Assembly: GCA_039920745.1 (NCBI GenBank)
Contig: JBDSDD010000089.1
Location: 1 to 64,000, forward strand
Length of the DNA stretch: 64,000 nucleotides
Direction: 5' to 3'
Origin: Scleromatobacter sp039920745
GTDB taxonomy: Bacteria > Pseudomonadota > Gammaproteobacteria > Burkholderiales > Burkholderiaceae_C
Shown here: positions 1 through 8,639 of the stretch, piece by piece
Position numbering within the stretch: the stretch's first letter is position 1
Layout of the letters: each line of letters begins with the position of its first letter
The notes under the pieces: generated by a model
The model's database searches: none
The model's input: only the letters and a program-made list of their open reading frames with translations
What the model was told of the DNA's origin: nothing
Position numbers and translations under genes: made by a program

Positions 1-271
1 ATGGGCAGTCATGGTGTGTCATCCAAAAATCCCGGAGTCCAAGTATGAACTCCTCGGCGCCGGGCGGCACGCAGACCTCTGCCAGGCGATCGCGGACTCC
101 GAAGAACGTCTTCAGGGCGCTGAGCAGCCATTCGGTTATCGTTGCGGGATGCCGGCAGCCGGCCAGGAGCAGCCTTTCGCGACCGTCTGCATTCGAGCGG
201 TGTGGAATGGACCAGCGATCTATCTTGAGCCCGATTGAGCGGCCTTTGCAGGCAGGAGTACGTTGCTCACC
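1..271 (-). other. Edge-open minus-strand reading frame, possible partial gene
   Basis: On the minus strand one frame stays open from a TAG at 274-272 to the window edge, about 90 codons. The deduced peptide is protein-like and ends, toward the edge, in a segment with FFGVRDRLAEVCVPPG and EEFILGLRDFWMTHHDCP. No convincing ATG or ribosome site opens it, so it would need a GTG or an upstream start lost by mutation. Plus-strand frames of 75 and 76 codons cover the same bases and cannot be excluded. I recognise no family. It could be the remnant of a gene cut by the window edge or chance openness in GC-rich DNA. Confidence 0.2.
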
Positions 272-401
272 CTAGTTGCGGTGGCGCTGTACACCCCCCG
301 TTCGGGTGGGCGCGGCAGCAGTGGTGGCCGTGACATACTTTTCATGTCCGCCGTTAGCAACGACGCGCAATGGCACCTCGACCTCACGAACTGGAGCAGG
401 C

Positions 402-1010
402 ATGGCCAAGGAAGTCCCGAAGGGCAGCGTGGAAGCGCTCGCGACGCCCGCGGACTAGTTACACGAGCAAACGATCATTGCAAATCTGCTGATGGGCGAC
501 GACAAGACCGTCAACAGCTACAAGGTGCGCAATGACCGGGCGCTGAGCAAGGCAAAATCGCTCGTCTGCTACAAGAACGGCATCACCAGGCAGCGCGTCT
601 CTGTCAAGCGGTTGCAAGCTGATGCGCTAGCGAAAGGCAGCCACAGTCAAGCGCTGTCCGGCAACATCCAGCTCGCGCGCGGCGAACTACAGCCAGACAC
701 CACAGATGCCCACCACGTCGTCGCGCGCCGCCATCGGCTCGCCGCGGTTGCCCGCGCCTACCTATTCCGATGGAAGATCGGCATCGACGACGCGGACAAC
801 GGCGTGTTCCTGCCCAAGAAGCTCGGCTCGAACGTGCCCGGCCTTGAGAATGCGGTGCCGCATGGGCCGCTACACAGCGGGCCCTATCATTTCGAGGTGA
901 CTGATCGGCAGCGCTCGCGCGCGGGCGAGCCGGCTTCCGCGGCACGCGAGGAGCTGCGCGCGATGCGCACTGAAATGATCGCTGGCGTTTTTCCCTACAT
1001 GAAAAGCTGA
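402..1010 (+). pseudogene. AHH-domain nuclease toxin with in-frame amber codon
   Basis: The C-terminal half carries the hallmarks of the AHH clade of HNH/EndoVII-fold nuclease toxins: DAHHVVARRH (the AHH motif), then GIDDADNGVFLPKKLG and a conserved histidine segment PHGPLHSGPYHFEV. I place the start at ATG 402 because GGAG lies 5 bases upstream; that frame reads MAKEVPKGSVEALATPAD and then meets TAG at 456-458. It stays open after the stop, continuing LHEQTIIANLLMGDDKT to the TGA at 1008-1010. A restart at ATG 492 would give 172 residues but has no visible ribosome site. A CAG-to-TAG change is the simplest explanation. The next gene, an Imm11-type immunity protein, begins 1 base after the stop, the usual toxin-immunity order. 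With suppression or reinitiation the product could still be active. Confidence 0.6.
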
Positions 1011-1011
1011 C

Positions 1012-1557
1012 ATGGCAATCTGGCAACTCCGAACCGCTTCAGCGGACAAGTTCGCTCCGCTCGCACCGAGCGAGGCGCAGGCGATGGCCGGCACTTTCGA
1101 GGCCCGCGGAAAGCGTCTGCAGTGGAAGAGCAAGCCCAAGGTCGACGTCTTTCAGGAGTCGAAGAAGAAAGCTAAGCTGCCTCGCGCAGATGTGAGCCTG
1201 CTGATGTCTGGCGCTCTCGTGCTCGACCAGAAAGCGCGCGATGCGCTCGGGCCTTTCCTGGAGCAATTTGGGCAGTTGCTGGAACTCGACGTCGCCGGCT
1301 CCATCGAGTACTTCTACAACGTGACCAATCTGGTCGACTGCATTGATCCGGATCGCTCTGAGAAGCGCTCAACTGGTGCAATTGTCAAGGAAGCCTTCCG
1401 AGATGATGCCGAGCCACCCACTCCCGCGGTGTTCAAGGATCTGCGCACCGCCGGCACGCGCCTCTACGTGAATTCGGCGGGCAAAGATCTGCTCGAGAGC
1501 CTGGTAGCCGGCGCTGGTATCACCGGGCTTGAATTCACAGAGCCGGGCGGCCGCTGA
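1012..1557 (+). CDS. Imm11-type (DUF1629) immunity protein
   Basis: This 181-residue cytosolic protein has no signal peptide. Its layout matches the Imm11/DUF1629 immunity family: a central SGALVLDQKARDALGPFLE segment, then EYFYNVTNLVDCIDPDRS, then a C-terminal block with LYVNSAGKDLLESL and ending GLEFTEP. Proteins of this family sit beside polymorphic nuclease toxins and neutralise them by binding. The gene starts 1 base after the stop of the AHH toxin, so the two are translationally linked. The toxin carries an amber codon while this gene is intact, as expected if the immunity gene is kept after the toxin is silenced. The family call rests on remembered pattern and on context. Confidence 0.65.
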   Translation: MAIWQLRTASADKFAPLAPSEAQAMAGTFEARGKRLQWKSKPKVDVFQESKKKAKLPRADVSLLMSGALVLDQKARDALGPFLEQFGQLLELDVAGSIEYFYNVTNLVDCIDPDRSEKRSTGAIVKEAFRDDAEPPTPAVFKDLRTAGTRLYVNSAGKDLLESLVAGAGITGLEFTEPGGR

Positions 1558-1726
1558 CTGCACCCGCTGCTCCGCAGGATGGACAAGTTGTCAGCCGTCC
1601 TCGGGCGACGGGTCAACATCTAGCGGCAATTCGGGCGAAGCTCGAAATAGTCGGCGACAGACTCTTGTCGGCCAACAGCGGCCACCGACGTCAGTCTGCT
1701 TTTGAGCAGTTTTGCCGGGGCCGACT

Positions 1727-1987
1727 TCAACTCATTAGTACAATAAGGTCGGCGACAACTTGGCCGTCGCGAATGATATGGAATCCCGCTCGGCCCGAAC
1801 TGGCGCGCCAATCTTGGATGTTGGTGCAGTACTCCACAACTTCATCCCCAGTCAAGAAACCTTCGATGAAGCGCGCGCATTCGCTTGCGAACGGCGGATT
1901 GGATGTGTTCAGCAACAACGACTTCACAACGTCCAGAGAGACGACTTGAGAAGCGGCCTTGGCTTGAGGAATGAGCGGCAGGTACAT
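1727..1987 (-). CDS. Hypothetical protein, 86 residues
   Basis: Starting at ATG 1987 the frame reads MYLPLIPQAKAASQVVSLDV and ends DGQVVADLIVLMS. The frame is open further upstream to 2167, but that part looks like translated intergenic repeat (Arg-rich, no homology I know). The middle, NPPFASECARFIEGFLTGDE, followed by a Trp and an HIIRDGQVVADLI strand, reads like a small globular protein that could bind a partner. It stands alone between the immunity gene and the histidine kinase, in sequence less GC-rich than the core genes, so it may belong to the toxin-immunity accessory region. I do not recognise a family. Confidence 0.45.
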   Translation of the reverse strand: MYLPLIPQAKAASQVVSLDVVKSLLLNTSNPPFASECARFIEGFLTGDEVVEYCTNIQDWRASSGRAGFHIIRDGQVVADLIVLMS

Positions 1988-2136
1988 AGCGCTATCGTAG
2001 CGCCTGGCTGCATTCGATCGACCGCTTTCCGGCGTTCTATCTGCGGATCCGAATGTCGCAGATGGGTCGGGACCTGCGGTCTGCTGCTCGACGGAGCGAA
2101 CGGCCGCTTCGGGGCGTCCAATCCTGCCCTCCCGAT

Positions 2137-2160
2137 GTCGGCTCTGGGTCGTAAGCCGAC
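2137..2160. repeat. Perfect 7-bp inverted repeat in intergenic DNA
   Basis: GTCGGCT at 2137-2143 and AGCCGAC at 2154-2160 form a perfect stem with a 10-base loop, just downstream of the histidine kinase stop codon. No T-run follows on the kinase strand, so it is a weak terminator at best. The surrounding 2050-2165 sequence resembles dispersed intergenic repeats I associate with Burkholderiales; that is an impression, not a search result. Confidence 0.4.
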
Positions 2161-2167
2161 ACCGCAT

Positions 2168-3733
2168 TCACGGCAACGTGAAATAGAACCGCGCACCCTT
2201 GCCTACCTCGGACTCCGCCCAGATGTCCCCGCCATGGCGGCGGATGATGCGCCGCACCGAGGCCAGGCCGACGCCCGTGCCCTGGAAGTCCTTGGCGCTG
2301 TGCAGCCGCTGGAACACGCCGAACAGGCGGTCGGCGAAGCGCATGTCGAAGCCGGCGCCGGCGTCGGCGATCACGAAGGTGGGCGTGCCGGCCAGCGTCT
2401 CGCGGCGCAGCTCGATGCGGGTGGTCGGGCTCTGGCTGCTGTACTTCCAGGCGTTGCCGACCAGGTTCTCGATGGCGATGCGCATCAGCGTCGGGTCGCC
2501 CTGGATCACCAGGCCGGGCTCGATGTGGATCTCGGCCTCGCGCTCGGGCTCGTTGCTGCGCAGGTCTTCCAGCACGTAGCGGGTCAGCTGCGACAGGTCG
2601 ACCGGCTGGCGCTTGAGCGGCTGCGACTGCAGGCGCGACAGCGCCAGCAGCGAGTCGATCATGCTGTTCATGCGCGCGGCGGCGGCCAGGATCCGGTCGG
2701 TGTGGTCGTTGCCGATGCGATCGAGAAAGCGGCCGTAGTCTTCCTTGAGGATGCGGGCAAAGCCCTCGACGACGCGGATCGGGGCGCGCAGGTCGTGCGA
2801 CACCGTGTAGATGAAGGATTCGTGGTCGGTGGCGTCCGCGGCGGCGGCCTCGGGCACCGGCGCGGCAGGCAGGGCGACCACGTCGACCGCGGCCGCCTTG
2901 CGCAGCATCACCAGGCGGCCGGCCTGGGCGTCGCCGGCGCTGGCCACGAAGGTCCAGCTGACGCGCCAGTCGCCCACTGCGCGCAGCTCGCCCGCGGACA
3001 TCTGCGCCAGGGCCTGCGCGACGGCGGCCGGCAGGCGGGCACAGACGGCGGCCCAGTCGGGCGCGCCGGTGAAATCATCCTCCGGCGACAGGGTCATGCC
3101 GAACAGCGCACGGGTGCCGGCGCCCTGGGCCTCGAGTCGCCACGGGGCGCTTTCGTCGAGGCGGCGGAACACGAGCAGGGTGGCGTCCGGCTGGGACAGC
3201 AGTTCGGCCAGTGCCGCGTGGCCGAAATCGGCGGCGTCGCGCTCGCCCACGGGCTTGGCCGTGCCCCAATAGCCGAGGAAGTAGCCCTCGCCGTCGTGGT
3301 GCGGCTCGCCGCGCACGCTCCACAGGCTGGCGCTGTCGCCCAGTTGCAGCAGCACCCGCTGTTCGATGATCGGGGCGTGCGCCGCGAGCTGGCGCGACAG
3401 CGGCGAGCTGGCCGGCGAACCGGCAGTCGCAGCGCAAACGCCTTCGGCGCCGGGCAGCGGCAGGGCGATGGCGGTGAGTGCCGCGCCCAGCGGGGGACTG
3501 GCCTGCCAGCCCGCAGGACGCCGAGCTGGCGGGCGCCAGGTGGTCAGGCGGTGGGCGGGGTCGGTCTCCCAGATCCAGTGGTCGGCCAGCGCGAGCAGCC
3601 GGGTGCGATCCTCGGTGGCCTGGCGCAGTGCCGCGGCAGCGCGCGCCTTCATCCACAGCGCGCCCGCCGCGGCGCTGATCGCACCGAAGGCGGCCAGCGC
3701 CAGGAACGCGAGCACGGCCAGCGTCGGAGTCAT
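2168..3733 (-). CDS. Membrane-anchored hybrid-less sensor histidine kinase
   Basis: The protein has 521 residues from ATG 3733. That start was chosen because it opens directly into one transmembrane helix (residues about 3-27); upstream in-frame codons look non-coding. A variable sensor region with PAS-like character (DHWIWETDP) follows. A HisKA domain has the phosphorylated His313 in YTVSHDLRAP, and an HATPase_c domain has the N box ENLVGNAWKY (about 421-430), DAGAGF (about 456-461) and GTGVGLAS. The dimerisation and ATPase parts resemble phytochrome-type kinases (IENLVGNAWKYSS, IFGVFQRLH-like VFQRLHSAKDF). There is no receiver domain, so the phosphate probably goes to a separate partner. 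The divergently transcribed HPt and REC-GGDEF-EAL genes are obvious candidates. Confidence 0.88.
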   Translation of the reverse strand: MTPTLAVLAFLALAAFGAISAAAGALWMKARAAAALRQATEDRTRLLALADHWIWETDPAHRLTTWRPPARRPAGWQASPPLGAALTAIALPLPGAEGVCAATAGSPASSPLSRQLAAHAPIIEQRVLLQLGDSASLWSVRGEPHHDGEGYFLGYWGTAKPVGERDAADFGHAALAELLSQPDATLLVFRRLDESAPWRLEAQGAGTRALFGMTLSPEDDFTGAPDWAAVCARLPAAVAQALAQMSAGELRAVGDWRVSWTFVASAGDAQAGRLVMLRKAAAVDVVALPAAPVPEAAAADATDHESFIYTVSHDLRAPIRVVEGFARILKEDYGRFLDRIGNDHTDRILAAAARMNSMIDSLLALSRLQSQPLKRQPVDLSQLTRYVLEDLRSNEPEREAEIHIEPGLVIQGDPTLMRIAIENLVGNAWKYSSQSPTTRIELRRETLAGTPTFVIADAGAGFDMRFADRLFGVFQRLHSAKDFQGTGVGLASVRRIIRRHGGDIWAESEVGKGARFYFTLP

Positions 3734-4038
3734 CGAGTCAGCGGGAGCCACATGCGGCCGATTGTAAGGATCAATCCTGCATGTGCCGCCGGGGGGCGGC
3801 ACGCGTCGATTCTGTTGTTCCGCCACCTCGATGAAGCCCTGTCGTGACACCTTTCGCGCTGCCCATGAAACGAAAGTCGCCGCCGGGCGCCCCGAATGCT
3901 CATCCGTGCGCGAGTTCGGCCGATGATGATGAAAGGCCTTCGGGCTGCGGAGTATTTCGCCATTGACGCCATTCCTGCACACGGACATGCTTACATTACA
4001 GGGCGAGAATGCTCGACGACTGAACAATTCAGGGTGCG
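3734..4038. promoter_or_regulatory. Divergent intergenic region with strong hairpin
   Basis: These 305 bases separate the histidine kinase (leftward) from the HPt gene (rightward) and should hold both promoters. The clearest element is a perfect hairpin at 3783-3802, GTGCCGCC-GGGG-GGCGGCAC, 50 bases upstream of the kinase start and therefore probably in its leader. I see no convincing -35/-10 pair. The stretch can be read as an N-terminal extension of the kinase, but its composition (several Cys, His runs, Pro runs) is not protein-like. Confidence 0.4.
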
Positions 4039-4449
4039 ATGGTCGATTTGAATAATTCCGGGATCGAGGGTGCGGCTGCCAAGCCGGTGCTCGACGCCGC
4101 CTCCATGGCGGAGTTGCGCGCGCTGGATCCGGACGGCAAGGCGCAGTTGGTCAAGCGCGTCCTCGCCACCTACCAGGCCTCGCTGGCCAAGCTCGTCGAG
4201 CAACTGCGCGTGGCGCGTGCTGACGGCGCGTGGGACCAGGTCTCCCGGGTTGCCCACACGTTGAAGTCGTCTTCCGCCAGCATCGGCGCCCTGGCGCTGT
4301 CCGCCCTGTGCGCGGACATCGAGCGCCTGCTGCGCGCCGGCGACAGCGATTCCACCGTCCCGCTGCTCGACCTGTTCCATGCCGAGGTCCAACGCGTCGA
4401 CGCGGCCGTCGGCCAGACACTCCAGCACCTCGAGGCGGCGGCCTCATGA
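4039..4449 (+). CDS. HPt-domain phosphotransfer protein
   Basis: This 136-residue, all-helical cytosolic protein has the HPt signature VAHTLKSSSASIGA, in which His73 is the phosphorylated residue. The KSSS stretch and downstream CADIER segment complete the four-helix bundle motif. It has no catalytic domain and should shuttle phosphate between a kinase and a receiver. The stop codon overlaps the start of the REC-GGDEF-EAL gene (ATGA at 4446-4449), so the two are co-translated. The divergent histidine kinase lacks its own receiver, which makes a kinase-to-HPt relay less direct than in classical hybrid systems, and an unlinked hybrid kinase may be the donor. Confidence 0.85.
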   Translation: MVDLNNSGIEGAAAKPVLDAASMAELRALDPDGKAQLVKRVLATYQASLAKLVEQLRVARADGAWDQVSRVAHTLKSSSASIGALALSALCADIERLLRAGDSDSTVPLLDLFHAEVQRVDAAVGQTLQHLEAAAS

Positions 4450-6698
4450 CCTTGCACCACGGCGTGAGCCTGGAAGCGACCGACCGTCGTCCGACGGTGC
4501 TCCTCGTCGACGACGACGAGGTGAACCTGCTGATGACGGCCGCCGCGTTGCGCGATCGCGGCTTCGACATCACCTCCACCACCGGCGGCGAGGAGGCCCT
4601 CACGCGGCTGGCCAGCTGGACCCCCGACGTCGTGGTGCTGGACGCCATCATGCCGGGCCTCGATGGTTTCGAGACCTGCATCGCGCTGCGCAACATGCCC
4701 GGCTTCGACAACGTGCCGGTGCTGATGCTGACGGGCCTCGACGACGAGGCCTCCATCAACCGCGCCTACCAGGTGGGTGCGACTGACTTCTTCGTCAAGG
4801 CCACGCAGTGGAGCCTGCTGGCCGGCCGCCTGCGCTACCTGCTGCGCGCGTCGCGCACGCGCCAGGAGTTGGAGCGCAGCAAGGCCAAGCTGGCTCGCGC
4901 CCAGGATCTGGCGCGCATGGGCAGCTTCGACTGGTGGCAGGAGGAAGGCCGCAGCTTCGTCAACGGGCTCGACCTGTCGGAGGAAGGCCTGCGCGTGTTC
5001 GGCTACGGCCCGGACGACCGCGTCAACCTGCGCGACATGCTGCGCATGATCGCTCCCACCGACCGCGAACCGCTGGTGCGTCTGGCGCGCCAGATCCTGT
5101 ACCAGGTCTCCGTCATCGCCACCGACGTGCCGATGACGCTGCCTGACGGCCGCTTCCGCATCATCCACGTCGAGGCCGAGCCGGAGTTCGACGAGCATGG
5201 TCACTGCTGCGCCTACACGGGCATCGTGCAGGACGTCACCGACCGCCGCATCGCCGAAGACCGCATCCGCCACCTGGCCAACTACGACGCGCTGACCAAC
5301 CTGCCCAACCGCCGCCAGCTGATCTGGCGCGCCGAGCGGGCGCTGGAGTTCGGCCGTCGCCTGGGCCACCAGGTGGCGCTGCTGCTGATCGACCTGGACC
5401 GGTTCAAGGTCATCAACGACACGCTGGGCCACGCGGCCGGCGACGAACTGCTGATGGAAGTCGCGTTCCGCCTGCGCGGCTGCGTGCGCCACTGCGAGCA
5501 GTTGTTCGAGGGTGTCATCGAGACCGCCGGGTCGCGCTCGCACCGCACGCTGGAGGCCGTGGGCCGCCTGGGCGGCGACGAGTTCGTGGCGCTGCTGCCC
5601 GAGGTCGCCGACGAGGCCGACGCCCAGCGCGTGGCCACCCGCATCCTCGAGGCGCTGCGCGAGCCGGTCGTCGTCGCGGGGCAAGACTGCTTCGCCACCG
5701 CGTCGGTGGGCATCGCGCTGTTCCCGCGTGACGGCAACACCGTGGCCGACCTGCTGCGCAACTCCGACGTGGCGATGTACGCCGTCAAGTCGCAGGGCCG
5801 CAACGACGCGCTGGTCTACACGCCGCGCCTGGCCGGCCGCGGCCGCGAGAAGCTGGCGCTGGAGAGCGCGCTGCACAAGGCCATCGAGCGCGACGAGCTG
5901 GTGCTGTACTACCAGCCCAAGGTGGACGTGCTCGCCGGCAAGATGGTGGGCGTCGAGGCATTGATGCGCTGGCGCCGGGGCGACCTGCTGATCCAGCCGG
6001 CCGACTTCATCCCCGTCGCCGAGGAAACCGGCCTGATCGTGCCCATGAGCGAATGGGCGCTGCGCCAGGCCGCCAAGCAGGCGCGCATCTGGGCCGACGC
6101 CTTCGGCTTCGCCGACTCCATCGCCGTCAACATGCCCAACCGCATGTTCGAGCGCACCGACCTGATCGAGCAGATCTCGGCCGCGGTGGGCGAGCAGGGC
6201 ATCCCGCACAGCATGATCCAGCTCGAAATCACCGAGACCGGCCTGATGAAGGACCTGCAGCGCGTGATCCCGTCGCTGCACCGGCTCACCGAGATCGGCG
6301 TGGAGATCGCCGTCGACGATTTCGGCACCGGCTATTCGTCGCTGGCCTACCTCACGTCGCTGCCGATCTCCGAGGTCAAGATCGACCGCAGCTTCGTGCG
6401 CGACCTGGGCGTTCTGCCGCAGAGTCTTGCCGTCGTCACCGCCATCATCGCGCTGGCGAAGTCACTCGACCTCAAGGTCGTGGCCGAAGGTGTCGAAAAC
6501 CAGCGACAGCAGGACGTGTTGTACGGAGAAGGTTGCACGCTGATGCAGGGTTTCCTGTTCAGCAAGCCGTTGCCTCCGGAGGACATCCAGGTCTGGATGG
6601 AGCAGGTGGTCCTGCCCCGCAAGGCTCCCTGGATGCCGCCCGTCGCCAAGGCGCGGACCGGTGCCGATGATGTCGTCGACGTCGGTCGGCGCTCGTAG
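4446..6698 (+). CDS. Response regulator with GGDEF and EAL domains
   Basis: The 750-residue protein starts at ATG 4446, overlapping the HPt stop. A REC domain (about 17-135) has acidic VDDDE, phospho-acceptor Asp66 in VVVLDAIMPG and Lys118 in FFVKA. A PAS-like linker (about 155-270, FDWWQEEGRSF) precedes a GGDEF domain with intact LGGDEFVALLP near 376. The inhibitory RxxD site that normally lies 5 residues before it is absent, and about 20 extra residues precede the motif. A complete EAL domain follows (VEALMRW near 502, NMPNRMF, LEITETG, DDFGTGYSS, KIDRSFV, EGVENQ). Both halves keep catalytic residues, so it may make or degrade cyclic di-GMP in response to phosphorylation. Confidence 0.9.
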   Translation: MTLHHGVSLEATDRRPTVLLVDDDEVNLLMTAAALRDRGFDITSTTGGEEALTRLASWTPDVVVLDAIMPGLDGFETCIALRNMPGFDNVPVLMLTGLDDEASINRAYQVGATDFFVKATQWSLLAGRLRYLLRASRTRQELERSKAKLARAQDLARMGSFDWWQEEGRSFVNGLDLSEEGLRVFGYGPDDRVNLRDMLRMIAPTDREPLVRLARQILYQVSVIATDVPMTLPDGRFRIIHVEAEPEFDEHGHCCAYTGIVQDVTDRRIAEDRIRHLANYDALTNLPNRRQLIWRAERALEFGRRLGHQVALLLIDLDRFKVINDTLGHAAGDELLMEVAFRLRGCVRHCEQLFEGVIETAGSRSHRTLEAVGRLGGDEFVALLPEVADEADAQRVATRILEALREPVVVAGQDCFATASVGIALFPRDGNTVADLLRNSDVAMYAVKSQGRNDALVYTPRLAGRGREKLALESALHKAIERDELVLYYQPKVDVLAGKMVGVEALMRWRRGDLLIQPADFIPVAEETGLIVPMSEWALRQAAKQARIWADAFGFADSIAVNMPNRMFERTDLIEQISAAVGEQGIPHSMIQLEITETGLMKDLQRVIPSLHRLTEIGVEIAVDDFGTGYSSLAYLTSLPISEVKIDRSFVRDLGVLPQSLAVVTAIIALAKSLDLKVVAEGVENQRQQDVLYGEGCTLMQGFLFSKPLPPEDIQVWMEQVVLPRKAPWMPPVAKARTGADDVVDVGRRS

Positions 6699-6743
6699 AA
6701 ACCGAGCGGTCGCTTCAGCGCGGCCGTCATTTGTCTGTCGCCC

Positions 6744-8627
6744 ATGCCGAAACCGTCAGCCGCCGAGACCGCCAAGGCCGCGCTGCGCCGCCTGGCGCTG
6801 TCCAAGCTGGAGCCCACGCCCGAGAACTACGCCCGTGCCTGGGCCGAGGAGGGCGGCGCCGCCCCAGCGGGCACGCCGGCGCCGGCGGCGCCCGCGCCGG
6901 CGGCGCCCGCGCCGGCCGCGGCCAGCCCCAAGGCCAAGAACGTCCATGACCGCATCGCCGCGCGCCTGTTCGAGGACGGCACGCAGCGCGATGAGTTCGC
7001 ACAGGCGATGCAGCGCGCCGACTGGGAAGCCGCACGCGCCTTCGTGGAGCGCGCCGCCGAATCGCAGCTGGCGTTGGCGCAGGGCTTCGCCCAGACCATC
7101 GAGAAGCTCGCCCGCGGGCTCGAGCGCGGCGGCCGCCAGTGGACGGCGGCGCGCAAGAAAGACAGCCTGCAGCGCGTGCTGGAGGCCAACCGAAGCGACA
7201 TCTCGCGCCTGCACCAGCGCATGAAGCAACTGGTGGCGTCATGGGACGGCGACGTCACCGACGACACCATCGCCGTCGACGTGTCCGACGATGTTGCCGG
7301 CGCCGCCACGTCGTCCAGAGGCGTCGAGGTGCTGGACTCCGGCAGCGGCCCGGCGCCGCAGGCGATCGAGGTGCGCGGCGGCGTCGATCGTCCGGCCATC
7401 GAACGCCCCACCACGGCGGAGCGTCCGCGCTCGCACGGCGACTGGCCGGCGGTGCTCGATCAGTACGACGCCACCTTGCGGGTGGCCCTGCCGCCCGGCG
7501 ACGAACGCGCCGCGGAGATCGCCGACGAGCTGCGCGAGCTGCAGGCCAGCCTCGTGCGCGACGGCGCCATCACGCCGCTGCGCAAGCTCGCCGAGGACGT
7601 CTGCGAGCGCGCGCGCCGGCTGCTGGCCCATCGCCACCACCTGGTCGACGAACTGCACCGCCTGACGCAGGAGATGAGTGCCGGCCTGGCCGAGGTGGCC
7701 GAGGAAGGCAGCTGGGTCAAGGGCCAGACCGAAAGCCTGCAGCTGAGCCTGGGCGACGCGCCCAGCGTGCGTTCGGTGCGCGCGGCCAGCGAGATGCTGT
7801 CGCAGACGCGCGTGCGCCAGCACCGCGTGCGCGCGGAACGCGACAGCGCGCGCGTGGCGCTCAAGGATGCGATCTCGCAGATGCTCACCGAACTCGACGC
7901 GCTGGGTGACCACACCGGTGGCTTCGCCGACAGCGTGGCGCGCTACGTCGACACGATCGCCAATGCCGACTCGCTCGAGAGCCTGGCCAGCGTCGTGCGC
8001 CAGATGGTCGAGGAAAGCCGCGCGGTGCACGGCCTGGTCAGCGAGACGCAGCAGCGTCTGAGCGAGGGGCGCCAGCGCGCGTCCGAGCTCGAGGCGCAGG
8101 TGCGCACTCTGGAGGGCGAGCTGCGCCGGCTGTCGGAGGAGGTCTCCACCGACGTGCTCACCGAAGTCGCCAACCGGCGCGGCCTGATGCAGGCGTTCGA
8201 GGTCGAGACCGCGCGCCTGGAACGCCAGGGCGGCGAGCTGGCCGTCGGCCTGCTCGACATCGACAACTTCAAGAAGCTCAACGACACGCTGGGCCACTCG
8301 GTGGGCGACATGGCGCTCAAGACGCTGGCCGGCCATGTGCAGAAGCAGTTGCGCGCGGTCGACATCGTCGCGCGCTTCGGCGGCGAGGAGTTCGTCGTGC
8401 TGCTGCCGGGCGTGCCCGTCGACGAGGCCCAGGTCACGCTGACCCGCCTGCAGCGCACGCTGTCAGCCAGCCTGTTCATGCACGACGGCCGCGAGGTGTT
8501 CGTCACGTTCTCGGCGGGCGTGACCCGGTTCCGGCCGGGCGAGCCGCTGGAGTCCGCGCTGGAACGGGCCGACGAGGCGCTCTACGAAGCCAAGCGCACG
8601 GGCAAGAACCGCACGTGCATCGGCTGA
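6744..8627 (+). CDS. Diguanylate cyclase with N-terminal coiled region
   Basis: The protein has 627 residues and no signal or membrane segment. The first 30 residues (KPSAAETAKAALRRLALSKL) form a helix seen in a common Burkholderiales cyclase family, followed by an Ala-Pro linker built from near-identical 15-base repeats at about 6880-6925. Long predicted helices (about 260-460, rich in Glu/Arg/Gln) lead into a C-terminal GGDEF domain with RFGGEEFVVLLPG near 546 and an intact I-site RAVD just upstream. It should make cyclic di-GMP and be feedback-inhibited. It follows the REC-GGDEF-EAL gene by 45 bases, so the two probably share a transcript. Confidence 0.88.
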   Translation: MPKPSAAETAKAALRRLALSKLEPTPENYARAWAEEGGAAPAGTPAPAAPAPAAPAPAAASPKAKNVHDRIAARLFEDGTQRDEFAQAMQRADWEAARAFVERAAESQLALAQGFAQTIEKLARGLERGGRQWTAARKKDSLQRVLEANRSDISRLHQRMKQLVASWDGDVTDDTIAVDVSDDVAGAATSSRGVEVLDSGSGPAPQAIEVRGGVDRPAIERPTTAERPRSHGDWPAVLDQYDATLRVALPPGDERAAEIADELRELQASLVRDGAITPLRKLAEDVCERARRLLAHRHHLVDELHRLTQEMSAGLAEVAEEGSWVKGQTESLQLSLGDAPSVRSVRAASEMLSQTRVRQHRVRAERDSARVALKDAISQMLTELDALGDHTGGFADSVARYVDTIANADSLESLASVVRQMVEESRAVHGLVSETQQRLSEGRQRASELEAQVRTLEGELRRLSEEVSTDVLTEVANRRGLMQAFEVETARLERQGGELAVGLLDIDNFKKLNDTLGHSVGDMALKTLAGHVQKQLRAVDIVARFGGEEFVVLLPGVPVDEAQVTLTRLQRTLSASLFMHDGREVFVTFSAGVTRFRPGEPLESALERADEALYEAKRTGKNRTCIG

Positions 8628-8639
8628 AGGTCCAGGTTT

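Noticed and set aside
1760..3847. A 695-codon open frame on the plus strand opposite the histidine kinase
   Set aside because: It is the Ala/Arg/Gly-rich antisense shadow of the kinase gene; the minus strand carries intact kinase motifs.
4170..6281. A 703-codon minus-strand frame under the REC-GGDEF-EAL gene
   Set aside because: Antisense shadow of a GC-rich gene; no family motif, rich in His/Arg/Asp from third-position GC.
6880..6925. Possible short CRISPR-like direct repeats
   Set aside because: These 15-base repeats encode an Ala-Pro linker inside a diguanylate cyclase and have no spacers.
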